Source of the DNA: Odontocerum albicorne
Taxonomy: Eukaryota > Arthropoda > Insecta > Trichoptera > Odontoceridae
DNA: 64,000 bases
Assembly: GCA_949825065.1 (NCBI GenBank)
Contig: OX463842.1
Coordinates: 52,586,034-52,650,033 of the forward strand
Direction of reading: 5' to 3'
A model generated the notes under the pieces. That model searched no databases. It saw only the letters and a list, made by a program, of their open reading frames with translations, and was not told where the DNA came from. Below, in pieces: positions 20,667-31,269 of this stretch (positions are counted from its first letter, which is position 1; each line of letters begins with the position of its first letter). The position numbers and the translations under genes are program-made.

Positions 20667-20969
20667 TTATATTGTATTTCAAAAGTTTAATGACTTTTTG
20701 ACACAAAAGATAACAAAAAAAAACACACGTCTTTGACAAATGCGCAATGTTATGCAATGGAAGAAAAAAACTAGTGCCTGACTGACCCAACACAAAAACA
20801 AAGCAAACCTATAGTATTCACTCAACTCATCCCTGTAAAGAAAAACTTTTTCACTTGACTCCTATAAGTAGTCAAAATGTCTTTATTATTACCATTTATT
20901 AAAGTTCAAATAATACTCATATTACAATTTTGTTGTATACAGTTCTATCTGTTGAATTGATTACTGTAT
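20667..20969. other. unassigned sequence
   Basis: AT-rich; nothing recognised. Confidence 0.35.
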
Positions 20970-21125
20970 GACAATCTCCCTCAACCAATCAGAAACATTT
21001 AAAACATGACTTTAATAAAAATCAGACTCCGAACCTTTTTGAAAAATCAGATACTAGTGGGAACCGAACCAGCAAGCCCCGGGCTGGAAGATAGACATCT
21101 TACCAAATAGACATTAAATGGTTTT
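20970..21125 (-). mobile_element. tRNA-derived SINE
   Basis: Minus strand: a decayed head, then 'cttgctggttcggttcccac' with a B-box-like GGTTCGGTTCC (complement at about 21060-21070), a body, and the tail 'tttctgattggttgagggag'. Same layout as the clearer copy at 30243-30428. Confidence 0.6.
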
Positions 21126-21490
21126 GAATGAGATTTAAAAAAAAAAGTGTACGTTTGAAATACTGGCGTTGCGAGAAAAGGTTGCTAGTTCAAAACAAAC
21201 GCTTAGCATTTTTTCCTGTGATAAGTATTTATTTGCATAGTTCAGGTGTCACCTTGTGGAAATTCATAACTGAAATAAAATTCCATTGACACTGTTTTTC
21301 ACCACTATCTTTCTGAGCGTATCACGTATCACCAGGTGAGTTACTTAAACAAAATTGTATGTATGGTCTAATTTAAAAAAGAGTAAGCGCTAATTACATC
21401 TAGGGTGGTCAATCTTTTCCAACCATGTGCCAAAACCAGCATCGGGTTAAGGCTGGCTGGCCGCACGTTTATTTATTTATAATTATACAT
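21126..21490. other. unassigned sequence
   Basis: No gene. Contains a diverged single copy of the foldback unit of 18587-18717 near 21240. Confidence 0.35.
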
Positions 21491-21494
21491 AGGT

Positions 21495-21865
21495 ACAAAA
21501 TATCACCACGCCACTTCCTTCTCAGGGTAGGCAGAGAGGGAAGAGCGCTATACTTTCTTAACTCAACACATATCCTGAGCTTTTTTCACATCCATTAGTA
21601 GGCACAGATAACAGAGTGCTAGACTTTTCCAACTCGACACATATATTTCGCATCTTCTACGAGTATACCCATACACTTTCTCATACAATCACTACAATTT
21701 CTCTGACTTTCTATATTTCTTATTTTCATAATATTATTCGCTTGATATAACCACACTTTTTCATTCCTCTAAAATACTTTTGTTTTCATTTGCATTACAT
21801 ATTAATTTTGCTCGTCTTTTTTTCATTCCTTCGAATTCCTCGAGTAAAATAAATTAAAAAAATCA
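21495..21865 (-). mobile_element. LINE family A, 3' end fragment
   Basis: 'ttctcagggtaggcagagag' is the complement of the family's 3' motif, and the following 'cgacacatatatttcgcatc' and 'catacactttctcatacaat' match 39770-39830. The block 'taggcacagataacagagtgctagac' looks like a partial internal duplication of the start. Confidence 0.6.
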
Positions 21866-21889
21866 TAAATGATCAATTAAGTTTATTTT

Positions 21890-22345
21890 CTTCACCTCTT
21901 CTCTCTACTCTTCTTCCTCCTGGCACTCCCAACTCATTGCGTAGGTAGGCTGTTGGGGTCGGCTTTTCTCGTTCTCAGGCTGTATATTCTTCGGTTCTGG
22001 GTGTCGCTTTTATCTAGGCCGCTTGTCTGCAGGATTTTGGAGCATTGAGTCATCCAGGAGTTCTTTGGTCTTCCTCTGGACGGCTATCGAGGAAGATCTA
22101 CAGGCATTGCCTGATTTACCGTATGGTCTGGTGGTCTCCGTCTTATGTGCCCGTACCATCTCGCAACCTCTTCCCGCTTACTATTTATGTAAGTGACTCC
22201 CAGGCTACTACGAATGCATGAGCTCTTAATTTTATATTTTAGTGATACTCCTGTCAATCACCTAAACATTCAAATTTCTGCTGTTTCCAGTTGCCTAGAG
22301 TAATAGCTGTACATAGTCCAGCATTCTGAGCCATACATACTCGCC
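21890..22345 (-). pseudogene. non-LTR reverse transcriptase C-terminus (broken)
   Basis: Minus strand reads MYGSECWTMYSYYSRQLETA, then after stops LTGVSLKYKIKS, REEVARWYGHIRRRPPDHTV and SRGRPKNSWMTQ. The 'LYGSE.W', 'RWYGHI.R' and 'RGRPK..W' blocks are standard for the RTE-like post-RT region. At least three in-frame stops. A GAA/AGA-rich tail follows at its 3' end (low coordinates, 21895-21915). Confidence 0.75.
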
Positions 22346-22568
22346 TCTTCTTAATGTGTTCCCCAAAAGTTATAGATCATCGTATAAGACGATATATAAC
22401 TTTTGTGTAGTGAATCCTTACTCTATTCCATATAAAACCATTCATAGTGTAAGTAAGGTATAATCTACTACAGTTTGATTTATTCACCTGGGGTCAACAC
22501 AGTGTACGTTGAAATGTGGAATGAGATATGATAAATAAAATATTGAAAAAAAAAGTTAACTATTTATA

Positions 22569-23830
22569 TTAGGTCCCCACATACGAAACCGGCGTTTTGC
22601 CGTACTGGCAACTTTGATCTCAAATATCTTCTCTTTGGTTAGGAATTTCAAATTCAAATTTATACAGCTATTTACTCAAGTATTTGTGTTTCGAAAATTA
22701 TAACTCATTTGTTTTTTCCTCAATTGTTTTTTTTTCTTTGCGTCACTCAGTTTACAAAATGGAAAACTTGAAATATCGCGTTATTTACGAGTAAGAGTTC
22801 AACCGTGGCACCAGTGCTGCAGAAACGGCTCGAAGGGTTAATGATGTGTATGGCGACGGTGCCGCAAAAGAAAACACAGTGCGTTTTTGTTCTGGAAATT
22901 TCGATCTGCAGAACAAGCCCCGTGGAGAAAGTTGATAATGAAGAATTGAAGGCTATTGTGGAAGCGGATCCATCGCAAACCACGTCCGAGTTAGCTGCAG
23001 GCTGCGGTGTTAGTGATAAAACTGTTTTAATCCACTTGAAGCAAATTGGGAAGGTGAAAAAGCTTGAAAGGTGGGTACCTCACGAATTGAGTGAAGCAAA
23101 TCAACAAACGCGCGTTGATTGCTGCGTTGCATTACTCAACCGGCACAATAATGAAAGGATTTTGAATCGAATCATTACCTGTGATGAAAAGTGGATCCTG
23201 TATGATAATCGGAAGCGCTCATCGCAATGGCTGAACCCTGCCAAACCAGCCAAACCATGCCCCAAGCGAAAATTGACTCCAAAAAAGTTACTTGTGAGTG
23301 TTTGGTGGACTAGTGCTGGTGTCGTTCACTACAGCTTTCTTAAATCTAGCCAGACGATTACGGCAGATGTCTTTTGTCAGCAACTGCAAACCATGATGGA
23401 AAAGCTAGCTGCTAAACAACCGAGGCTGGTTAATCGCTCTAGGCCACTGCTGCTTCATGATAACGCTAGACCACACACTGCACAACATACGGCTACCAAA
23501 TTAGAAGAGCTTCAATTGGAATGTCTAAGACATCCACCGTACTCTCCGGACCTTGCCCCAACAGATTACTATTTTTTTCGAAATTTGGATAACTTCTTGC
23601 AAGGGAAAAAATTCAACTCCGATGGGGCAGTCCAAACCGACTTCAAAGATTTTATTGATTCCCGTCCGAATGGTTTTTTTAGTAAAGGGATCGATGAACT
23701 ACCTATGAGATGGCAAAAGTGCATAGATAGCAATGGTACATACTTTGATTAAATAAATATATTATATTAAAAAAAAATCAACTTTGTGTTCCTCCCAAAC
23801 AAAACGCCAATTTCACATGTAAGGACCCAA
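22569..23830 (+). mobile_element. cecropia-type mariner, inactive copy
   Basis: TA at 22567-22568 and 23831-23832 flank an element of 1262 bp. Its inverted termini are diverged versions of the perfect 31-bp termini of 41912-43197 (left TTAGGTCCCCACATACGAAA, right complement TTGGGTCCTTACATGTGAAA). The body is nearly identical to the intact copy, but the gene is broken. Confidence 0.95.
22759..23752 (+). pseudogene. mariner transposase (stop at codon 12 and two deletions)
   Basis: Compared with the intact copy at 42101-43120: codon 12 is TAA instead of TAC; a 15-bp in-frame deletion removes most of the 'WFQRFR' motif of the second helix-turn-helix; and an 11-bp deletion at the GRP linker shifts the frame. 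Downstream from about 22925 it is open to the normal stop and keeps all catalytic landmarks (ITCDEKW, LLLHDNARPH, YSPDLAPTDYYFF). Because the 11-bp shift compensates, a 315-codon frame starting at 22805 looks gene-like but has a false N-terminus. It cannot make a DNA-binding transposase. Confidence 0.95.
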
Positions 23831-23832
23831 TA

Positions 23833-24530
23833 TTTATTTCAGTAAAATAAATTTGATAAAATTTTATTTCAATATTGTGTTGAAGTAAAAACGCGACCCA
23901 CTGACAAACGAACATAAAGTTATTGAAAAGAGATGAAATAGTCGGGCGGTGATTGAATAGTGCTTGTGCGCCTTATCGATCCCCCTTAACGCACACCGCT
24001 TAAGTAATAGTCCGCCACTAAATTCCTCACTTTTTCTTTCTTTTATTTAGCCCTGATTTATCGAACTTGGGTAAGTTTCTTTTCACCGAAATTCCTGCCT
24101 TTTTCCCAACCTTAGATATCTACTCGTGTATATATATATATATTATTTTTCACCCAGTTTTTAAAGAAATCCTGAATTTATTTTCTCGCGGTCTCTACGA
24201 ACTTTAAACGATTTATCTATCTTAATGTGGATTTATTTTAAGTTCACTTGATGGCACTGAATATTTTTTTCAGTACAAGTTTAAATACTTTTTCAAGTTT
24301 TTTTTATTTAACTCATCTACATTTGGTTTCGAGTACGATACCTTTACGCATAAATCTTCCTGCCGCTTCTCAAAAGCCTCATTGATAACCTTGAAATTCA
24401 TTTAAACGACACTTTTTGAAACATCCTTACAGGTGAAGGCTCTAGTAATCGAGCCTTCTGGAGCAGGTTTTTAACTAACCGTTTGCCATCGTATGTGTTG
24501 GAAATACTATCGCACATATGGAGTATTGTT
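23833..24530. other. unassigned sequence
   Basis: AT-rich, a TA run near 24128-24142, no gene or repeat match noted. Confidence 0.4.
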
Positions 24531-24778
24531 ATCAGACAGCTTATTTAACCATTGTAATTTGTTTTATCAAACAAAATATAATATATTATTTATGTTGTTT
24601 ATAGTTAAGGCATTAACGTTGTGGAGGTTTAAAGACATTGTAATTAATTTTTATCAAACACTGTTTATTCCACTTTTTTGTGACGGTATAACCCTACCGG
24701 TCTCAAGGCTTTCACCTCATCTTTAGGAGAGCGCAAACAAGACTAAATGCTGTTCGAACTGGTACCGAAATACACGCT

Positions 24779-25003
24779 TCAACGGTTGGAAGCTGGGGGG
24801 TGAAAGAGGCACGGGGCAATTTCGGCCAAGAGCGGAGAGATTTTTGGGAAATAACTGTTCAACAGATGTTCCGATCGGTGTACTGACTTAGAAATTTCTA
24901 GGGCCTCTAATCTATCCAATTTATTTCCGTTACCACTGATATGTAAGAATTTGGCATCATCGATAGAAAAAGTATGATTCTCACGGTGACAATGATTAGC
25001 CAT
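24779..25003 (-). pseudogene. Penelope endonuclease C-terminal fragment
   Basis: 74 codons: MANHCHRENHTFSIDDAKFL, HISGNGNKLDRLEALEISKS, VHRSEHLLNSYFPKISPLLA. This is the segment just downstream of the GIY-YIG signature, uninterrupted here but lacking the catalytic N-terminal half, which has been replaced by an unrelated junction at about 25005. Confidence 0.75.
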
Positions 25004-25498
25004 TTCCTTTCACCCCCCAGCTTCCAAATATATTATCTATATACTATTTATAGTTAAGGCATTAACATTGTGGAAGTTAAAAAACATTGTAATTTATTTT
25101 ATCAAACATTATTTATTTTACTTTTTTGTAACGGTATAACCCTATCGGTTTCAAGGTTTCCCCCTTATCTGCAGGGGAGCACAAGCAAGACTAAATCCTG
25201 TTTGAACTGGTACCGATATACATGATTCAACGGTTGGAGACTGAGGGCTGAGGTACCAATTCGAACATAATTTATTCTTGTTTGTGCTCCCTTGAAGGTA
25301 AAAGCCTTAAAACCGGTAGGGTTATACCGTTACACAAAAGTGGAATAAACAGTGTTTGATAAAATAAATTACAATGTCTTTAAACCTCCACAACGTTAAT
25401 GCCTTAACTATAAACAATACATTGTAATTTGTTTTATCAAACACTGTTTATTCCACTTTTTGTATCGGCATAACCCTACCGGTTTCAAGGCTTTCACC

Positions 25499-25883
25499 TT
25501 TTAGGGACTTGTGTTTCGCATAGAAGGATGAGGTTGTTTGAATAAAAGGTGTCGAGATCGAAATAAGTAAAGAGAAAGTTTGTTGTAAGCGTCTGTATTT
25601 ATAATGTGTAGAACGGCGCAGAACATGTCGCTATCTCGCTTCTGCTGGGCACATGTTATTGTTGCACGTTCTATATACATTTCATACTACGTTATGCAGG
25701 AGAGGCAAGAGATATATCGGTATCTCGCTCTTCGCTACTAGTGAGTTCAATGACCGCGCGGGTGACCTTCGCTCGGCGCCGTCTCGCACTGGCCACAGGC
25801 GAGTTCAATGACTGCGCGGACAAGGGTCGCCTTGTTGGGTTCAGTGACCGCACGCACGGTCACTTCAACCTTATCATAAAGGG
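25499..25883 (-). mobile_element. LTR-like repeat inserted in a Penelope terminus
   Basis: Penelope sequence stops at 'ggctttcacctttt' and resumes near 'gggaccgcaaacaagac'. Minus strand of the insert: three GTTCA-n-TGAC sites, a GC-rich block, 'acattataaatacagacgc' as a TATA-type box (complement near 25590-25605), 'ccttttattcaaac', then an end near 'acacaagtccct'. The layout matches family X, so I read it as a related solo LTR. Boundaries approximate. Confidence 0.55.
25743..25850. promoter_or_regulatory. three GTTCA-n-TGAC motifs
   Basis: GAGTTCAATGACCGC (25743-25757), GAGTTCAATGACTGC (25801-25815) and GGGTTCAGTGACCG (25837-25850). The first and third fit the insect ecdysone receptor half-site rule RG(G/T)TCAnTGACC. 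All lie upstream of the TATA-type box of the LTR-like repeat in its own orientation. Confidence 0.35.
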
Positions 25884-25970
25884 ACCGCAAACAAGACAAG
25901 TTTGTTTGTGGTGCAAACACACCGTTACAAAAAGTGGAATAAACAGTGTTTAAGAAAACAAATTATAACC

Positions 25971-27470
25971 TTAACTATAAATAATAATTTATTTAATCAT
26001 TTTGAGACTTTGTTTTTGTTACTTTTTTTAACAAACCTGAGCCTCCTAGTAAAAGACTGGCTGCTTATGAACTAGGCCACCGAGGTTATATTTTTAGAAA
26101 TGTCTGAATCTCTGACCAAGTCCAGACTCACCCTCTCATCACGAAAATGATACGTTTGCTTTCTCTGTCTATTTTTGGGGTGACCTACTATAAAAGTTAA
26201 AACAATTCAATTGAGAATTCAAGGAGTAGAGATTTGTGTGGTTAGTCCTGGACACCGCCGCTGAAACCTTATTATATTTCCTAGATAAAGCTAAGTATTT
26301 CGGTTCCTATGGTTTCAGTATTACTAACTTCATTAACAAGTGATATCTCCATTCTACACAGAAATCTCAGGACCAATGCCGCAATTCTCAATCTTTTTTT
26401 ATTGTGTATTCCACAAGAGATGTCTATAATTTATACAATAGCAGTTAGATACTCGAGTAGAAGCCGAAGCGAGATATTTTTTAAATTATTCGATTGTATT
26501 TCGTAAAGAAATGCTTATTAGAACCTAAAAAAATATATCAGAAAATAAGTGGAACTCAAAAACAACAATGACTTAAATTGATTTGTCGTGGAAGCAATTT
26601 TGTGTTTTTAGGTTAAATTCAAATATAAATTGATAGTATCTTCTATCAATATATCGGCCATCTTTTGTGCCGTAGAACGCTAGTTATTCCCGATCAAAGT
26701 CATGCTTTGGTCGTCATCAGTTGTAATTGACTTTTGAAAACGGACAACATCGTCGAGTGCCGAATGACCATTATGAATTTTTTAATCAATTTCGACACAC
26801 GATCTCTTACTGCATTTCTGAAATATTTTTTTTAATGGTTCATGTCGCATTTTTTTCCTTTTACAGATGTAAAAACAGGTTAGTTTCATATGTGTAAAAA
26901 GAAATAATGTTTTCAATTTAAATGGTACGAGTACTCTGTAGGTATGGCAACCTTTTTTTTTCAATACGAATTGCATTATTCTACTGGAAACATAAATACT
27001 ACGCCGGTAGTAAATAAATAAGTATGAAATTAATCAATTTATACTTGACAAGTCAAATGTTACTTTTTTTTCTTTTTTTTTTATCAAACAAGTAAATTAT
27101 TGTACAAACATTTGTCAAGGCTATACCTATATACAAATTTATTACTTAACTAATCTTAATTATATGTTATCATTTATGCACTTACTTAATCTTATTTTCC
27201 TTCATATCATTTTATTTTATTTTTTACAATATTAATATATGATTTATTAGAAATAATCAACACCTACATACTACTTATAACTAGATAACAATTCTTACAC
27301 TAATTATTTAGCAAAAACAAGTCCACTCGTTCAGGCCACTTGTATTCCATCACATTCACTTAGATTTTGATCGTCCCAGCTTAATACTGCAGCTAATACT
27401 GTCAAACGTTACTTATTACAGACAGATGAAATAAATATATGACATCATAATAACATAGCAACAAGAATTA
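25971..27470. other. mostly unassigned, with decayed repeats
   Basis: No gene. 26037-26100 on the minus strand looks like a SINE head ('cctcggtggcctagttcata', 'ggaggctcaggtttg'). 26660-26745 is a diverged partner of 1240-1320. The rest is AT-rich single-copy-like sequence. Confidence 0.4.
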
Positions 27471-27480
27471 ACTACACTAA

Positions 27481-27861
27481 ATAGAGTGACCTTGATGTAT
27501 GGAAAAGAGACTGGGACTTGGCAGAAGAACGGTAAGCATAAGATAAATGCTGTGGAGATGCATGCACTAAGGAAAATTTGTGGAGTGTCAATGTTTGCAA
27601 AACGGAGGAATCAAGTCATCAGAAATGTATGCATGGATAAAATGGATGTTTTAGGTAAGACAAAGAAGGAAATTTAATGTGGTTTGGAAATGTAGAGAGA
27701 ATGAATGATAAAATAATGACTAAGCGAACACCTTCAGAAGTGCAAGGTGCGCATTGAACAGGTGACTGAGAAAAACGTGGCTTAACCATATGGACCAGAT
27801 TTTAAATGAAGATAAAGGGAGAATTATGAATAATAGAAGATTATGCATGACGAGATGTATG
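27481..27861 (+). pseudogene. LINE family A reverse transcriptase C-terminus (broken)
   Basis: Reads TLMYGKETGTWQKNGKHKIN, AVEMHALRKICGVSMFAKRR, NQVIRNVCMDKMDVLGKTKK, a stop, then in another frame WFGNVERMND and finally WLNHMDQILNED. These are the post-RT blocks of the same family as 18002-18520 and 59481-59795. It is cut at about 27862 by LINE family B. Confidence 0.75.
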
Positions 27862-28227
27862 AATATGTGTCTAAGATTCATTTTCAACCTACGAAAGTAC
27901 GATCATTTAACTTCATACCAGAAGGCATTGAACTGGTTGAATGTTAGAAATAAACGCCAAATTCATGTATTGTCTCTATTGTATAATATCCTTAACTGTC
28001 CCGCCGCACCCTTTTATATTGCTGAAAATTTTCAGCGTCTTTCCAATCATGGATTAGCGCTACGCTCAAACAGAGATTGTTTATTTGCCTTTCCAGTTCA
28101 CCGCTCCTCTTTCTTTACGTCGTCCTTTACTGTCCATGCAGTGAGACTCTGGAATCAGTTACAAACCAATATAAGACTCGCTCCGTCCTTGGCATGCTTT
28201 AAGAAGCGACTGAAAAATTCATGATTA
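27862..28227 (+). pseudogene. LINE family B reverse transcriptase C-terminus
   Basis: About 120 codons open to TGA: MCLRFIFNLRKYDHLTSYQK, ALNWLNVRNKRQIHVLSLLY, LALRSNRDCLFAFPVHRSSF, FTVHAVRLWNQLQTN, SLACFKKRLKNS. Clear Jockey/CR1-type RT end. It is in frame with the preceding family A remnant, so a 144-codon chimeric frame from 27790 arises by chance at the insertion junction. Confidence 0.85.
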
Positions 28228-29685
28228 TTGCCTGAATCCATCAAAACTGGAATAAGAAAATACAAATTGACTGAACTGAGGTGAGTTAAACAAATCCAGT
28301 GGAAATATTAAGGGTTCAATATATATGTGTTTATAAACTTGTATACTAAAGAAGAATAGTTATTTACTTGTACCAAGTGATGAATATCTCGTTCGGAGTC
28401 TCGGTCCAATGGTAGGACGCCTTACTCCTTCATCGGATAATTTCTGACTGATATGATATTTAATTGGATATTTTGGTTCCTGTTTTAGGAGACGGGGAGG
28501 GATAGTTTTATGTAATTTGTTTGATGAATGATTATGAGAAATAATAAGACGTTAAATACTTGTATACATGTGATGTTATATAATAAGAAATCTTCATAAT
28601 TGTTGTAAATTCAGTTAAAAACCAGTATATCAAAAACTGATTATTTTTCTAAGAATTAACTAGCACGTAAATGAAACTTGAAAACGATCGCGAAAAACTC
28701 TTCTTTATAAAAATATCTCTTTTTAAAGATATTTAAATAAAACCATGTTTTTTTAATATTTTCACAATGTTCAATTTACGCATATATTCATTTCCGCATA
28801 TTTTGAATTATCAAAACAAAATAGCTTTGTTTAGCAAATAAAACACTCAGAAAGTTTTCAAACTCAATTTCAAAGGCAAATTGTTGTCAGACAGTATGTT
28901 CTTGAAGTACGTATATTTAAATGTATCATGTAAATACTATGTTGCGTTCTATAAACCTATATTTATTTATTTAAAATAATAAATTATATTCTTATATCCA
29001 CGATGTCAGTATGAAACTATATGACGTTCAGATGATTTCAAAAGCACAAATCTTCAAAAACTAAACGTCAAAACGTTACACGAGATTATATCAAGTGAAA
29101 CTCAAATCTTGAATTATTTCTGCTTCTAAGGTAGGCGAATTTAAAATAAACATGAAAACATCAAGTGAGATTGTTAAAAAAACGTGAAACGTAGACAATT
29201 TTCGAAAGTTAGTCCCAACGGATGTTAAAATAAGTGTCAAAAATATTATTTCAAAGGAATGTGAGCGAGTCAACCCGCAAGGGTAAATAATTCGGGAAGA
29301 ATCTAATTGAACTTCCCTCTGGGTAAAAGGTATGGAAATAGTTTAAGTTCATTATATTTGGCACGCAAAGTGATTTTTTAAAATAAGTCGTGGCCTTTGA
29401 AAGCGCAAAGCTGTCAAATGTACGAGTAATATAAGAACCATTTTTAAAAACTTTCATCACACACTAAATTAATTCAGTAATTTCAAGCACGATTTTTACC
29501 TTTAAATTCCTAAACCAAGTATTTATTGGAAGAAACTGTGTAGCGAAAATGCCCAACCAGTCGATCTCCAGTCGATCTCCGATCGATCTGCCAATCGATC
29601 GCAGTATGGAGGAGGAGATACAGTTCTAGGATTAATGTTCGAATTAAGACTGCGTGTTACCCAAGTGTTCCATATTTTTATGTCA
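28228..29685. other. mostly unassigned
   Basis: No gene. 28393-28445 ('agtctcggtccaatggtagg') resembles a SINE head without a B box. A short run of CAGTCGATCTC-like repeats lies at about 29560-29603. Confidence 0.35.
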
Positions 29686-30069
29686 GTTATTTGAGGAGTA
29701 CCTAATCCACTGTTGTGTCATGTGTGTGAGTGTATTATTTATTTGTGTATGGGAATTTATGTGTTATAGGAAGTATTTTATGTGGTTCTCCTGACTTTCA
29801 GTTGTTAATGGGCCTCTCTATATCGCGTCGCTCGGTTCAACCACATTTGTGCGTGGTGAATATCTCCAACGGGATTCTATCTTACGTCAGCGGCCCTGGT
29901 AACATCACCTCATCCCACCCCGCAGCACCCCGGAGATCCGTTGTGCTCCACATCCGAGTGGAGGAAGAAGAAGGCAAAGCCCGACGTTTCTTGATTTACA
30001 GAGGTACAGCAGACAGAGAATAAGAAGATATATATTACATACATTATTCGATTAAGTCTAGGTATAGAG

Positions 30070-30579
30070 CAGCGGTTTCCAAACTTTATGTTACTACACC
30101 CCCCTTTAAAAACAATCGAATTGTGGCGCCTCCCCCCCCCTCCTCACCCTTTTATTTTATAAAATAATACACACATTTTTAAATTGTAAAAAAATGTATT
30201 AATACCAAAAATAAAAAACCTTATTGACAGAATAATAACAAGGAATTGTGGCCAGGTGGTAAAACACTTGTCTGCCGATCCGGAGGTTGCAGGTTCGATC
30301 CCCGCTGGAACCCAGATTTTTTTAAAAAGGATTCCAGTTGGTTTAACACTTAGGGCCTATAAAACATCTTTCTGGTTGGTTGGAAGAGATGGCCACATGG
30401 CAATAAACTCGCCAGGTTAAAAAAAAAGTTATGAAAGTTTATTTATGTTATATTTATATATTTTTTTATTTATATACGTTATGTTATGAAAATTAAATTT
30501 CTGTTAAACTTTCCACGCCTCCTTTTGCATTAGTCCGCGACTCCTCGAGGAGGCGCGCCTTCCAGTTTGGAAAACACTG
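30070..30579. mobile_element. non-autonomous hAT element
   Basis: Inverted ends CAGCGGTTTCCAAACT and the complement CAGTGTTTTCCAAACT, with 8-bp target duplications GTATAGAG (30062-30069) and GTGTAGAG (30580-30587) that differ at one base. CAGnGGTTnnCCAAACT ends and 8-bp duplications are diagnostic of hAT transposons. No transposase; the interior holds a poly-C run and a SINE. Confidence 0.9.
30243..30428 (+). mobile_element. tRNA-derived SINE inside the hAT
   Basis: A-box-like TGGCCAGGTGG (30249-30259) and B box GGTTCGATCCC (30292-30302) at tRNA-like spacing, then 'cgctggaacccag', a body, and the 3' end 'ggttggttggaagagat' and 'ggcaataaactcgccagg' with an A tail. The 3' end is shared with LINE family B (20095-20666, 32195-32545), which would supply the retrotransposition machinery. 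The internal polymerase III promoter looks intact. Confidence 0.85.
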
Positions 30580-30645
30580 GTGTAGAGTGTAAGGATGAGA
30601 GGGTAGCGGCTGCGCCCTTTTTATTTAGAGCTTCGATCGCGGTAC

Positions 30646-31265
30646 AGTTTTAAGTGGAGTTTTAAATACGTGTAACTACATTACGTTTAACATTATAAAG
30701 CCAATTGGCGAGGGCTGAAAAACGGCGGATGTCTGCGTGGCTGTGCTCGCGCTCTATTGGTGGGGGTGTTATGAGAAGGGTCGAGACCGTTTGATAGCTT
30801 CCCTCTTACATGTGATTTATTTTCTATTGCTTTAAGTATATGTGTAATTTTGGAAAACATTTTTGAATAAATCTTGGTTACAATGAGGTTTATTCAACGT
30901 AACCTCAGGGCTGGAAGACAGGTGACTTTCACACTAGACCACGGAGATCGTCATTTGCTCGGTTATGGTTTTATAAAGAGTTATTTATAATTCACCAATA
31001 ATTTGTATTTTAAACATTTCAAAAGCAACCAAAAAAAAGACAACTGTATTCCCTGATACTTTTTAGTTTTTTGTATGGAGAAAAACCAAGACACTGAGGC
31101 CAAAAATAAAAAGTTTATGTATTCGAGATGTGGTGACGGAGACGTGTGCTTACTTTAGACATTATGGCGTAACAATGTAACAATAATTCAATAACTTTGG
31201 AGTCAGGACAGGCCATCCACGATTTGTCTGCGACGAGTACTCCAATTATTTGCCTATTATACTCG
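30646..31265. other. mostly unassigned
   Basis: No gene. 30893-30952 on the minus strand ('ctccgtggtctagtgtgaaa', 'cttccagccctgaggttac') is a decayed SINE head. Confidence 0.4.
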
Positions 31266-31269
31266 TATA

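Larger units (their letters stand above)
24535..25970. mobile_element. Penelope-like cluster of alternating terminal pieces (copy C)
   Basis: At least five copies of the terminal sequence in mixed orientation: complement at about 24550-24790, 25050-25250 and 25420-25498; sense at about 25255-25420 and 25905-25970. They are recognised by 'agtggaataaacagtgttt' and 'ccggtagggttata'. Between the first two is an endonuclease fragment (24779-25003, minus). An LTR-like repeat splits the last copy (25499-25883). The arrangement suggests repeated insertion into, or concatemer rearrangement of, Penelope termini. Confidence 0.75.
29690..30645 (+). repeat. interspersed repeat family U, copy 2, split by a hAT element
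   Basis: Ordered blocks shared with 19565-20090 continue after the hAT insertion: 'gagtgtaaggatgagagggt' and 'agcggct' resume at 30584. The 97-codon frame inside has no recognised domain; it could be a decayed ORF1. Confidence 0.5.

Noticed and set aside
22805..23752. 315-codon mariner transposase as an intact gene
   Set aside because: The first part is read in a false frame; the true start has a stop at codon 12, and two deletions remove part of the DNA-binding region.
29730..30023. 97-codon frame as a host exon
   Set aside because: It lies in repeat family U, which has a second copy at 19565-20090 with a different, broken frame.
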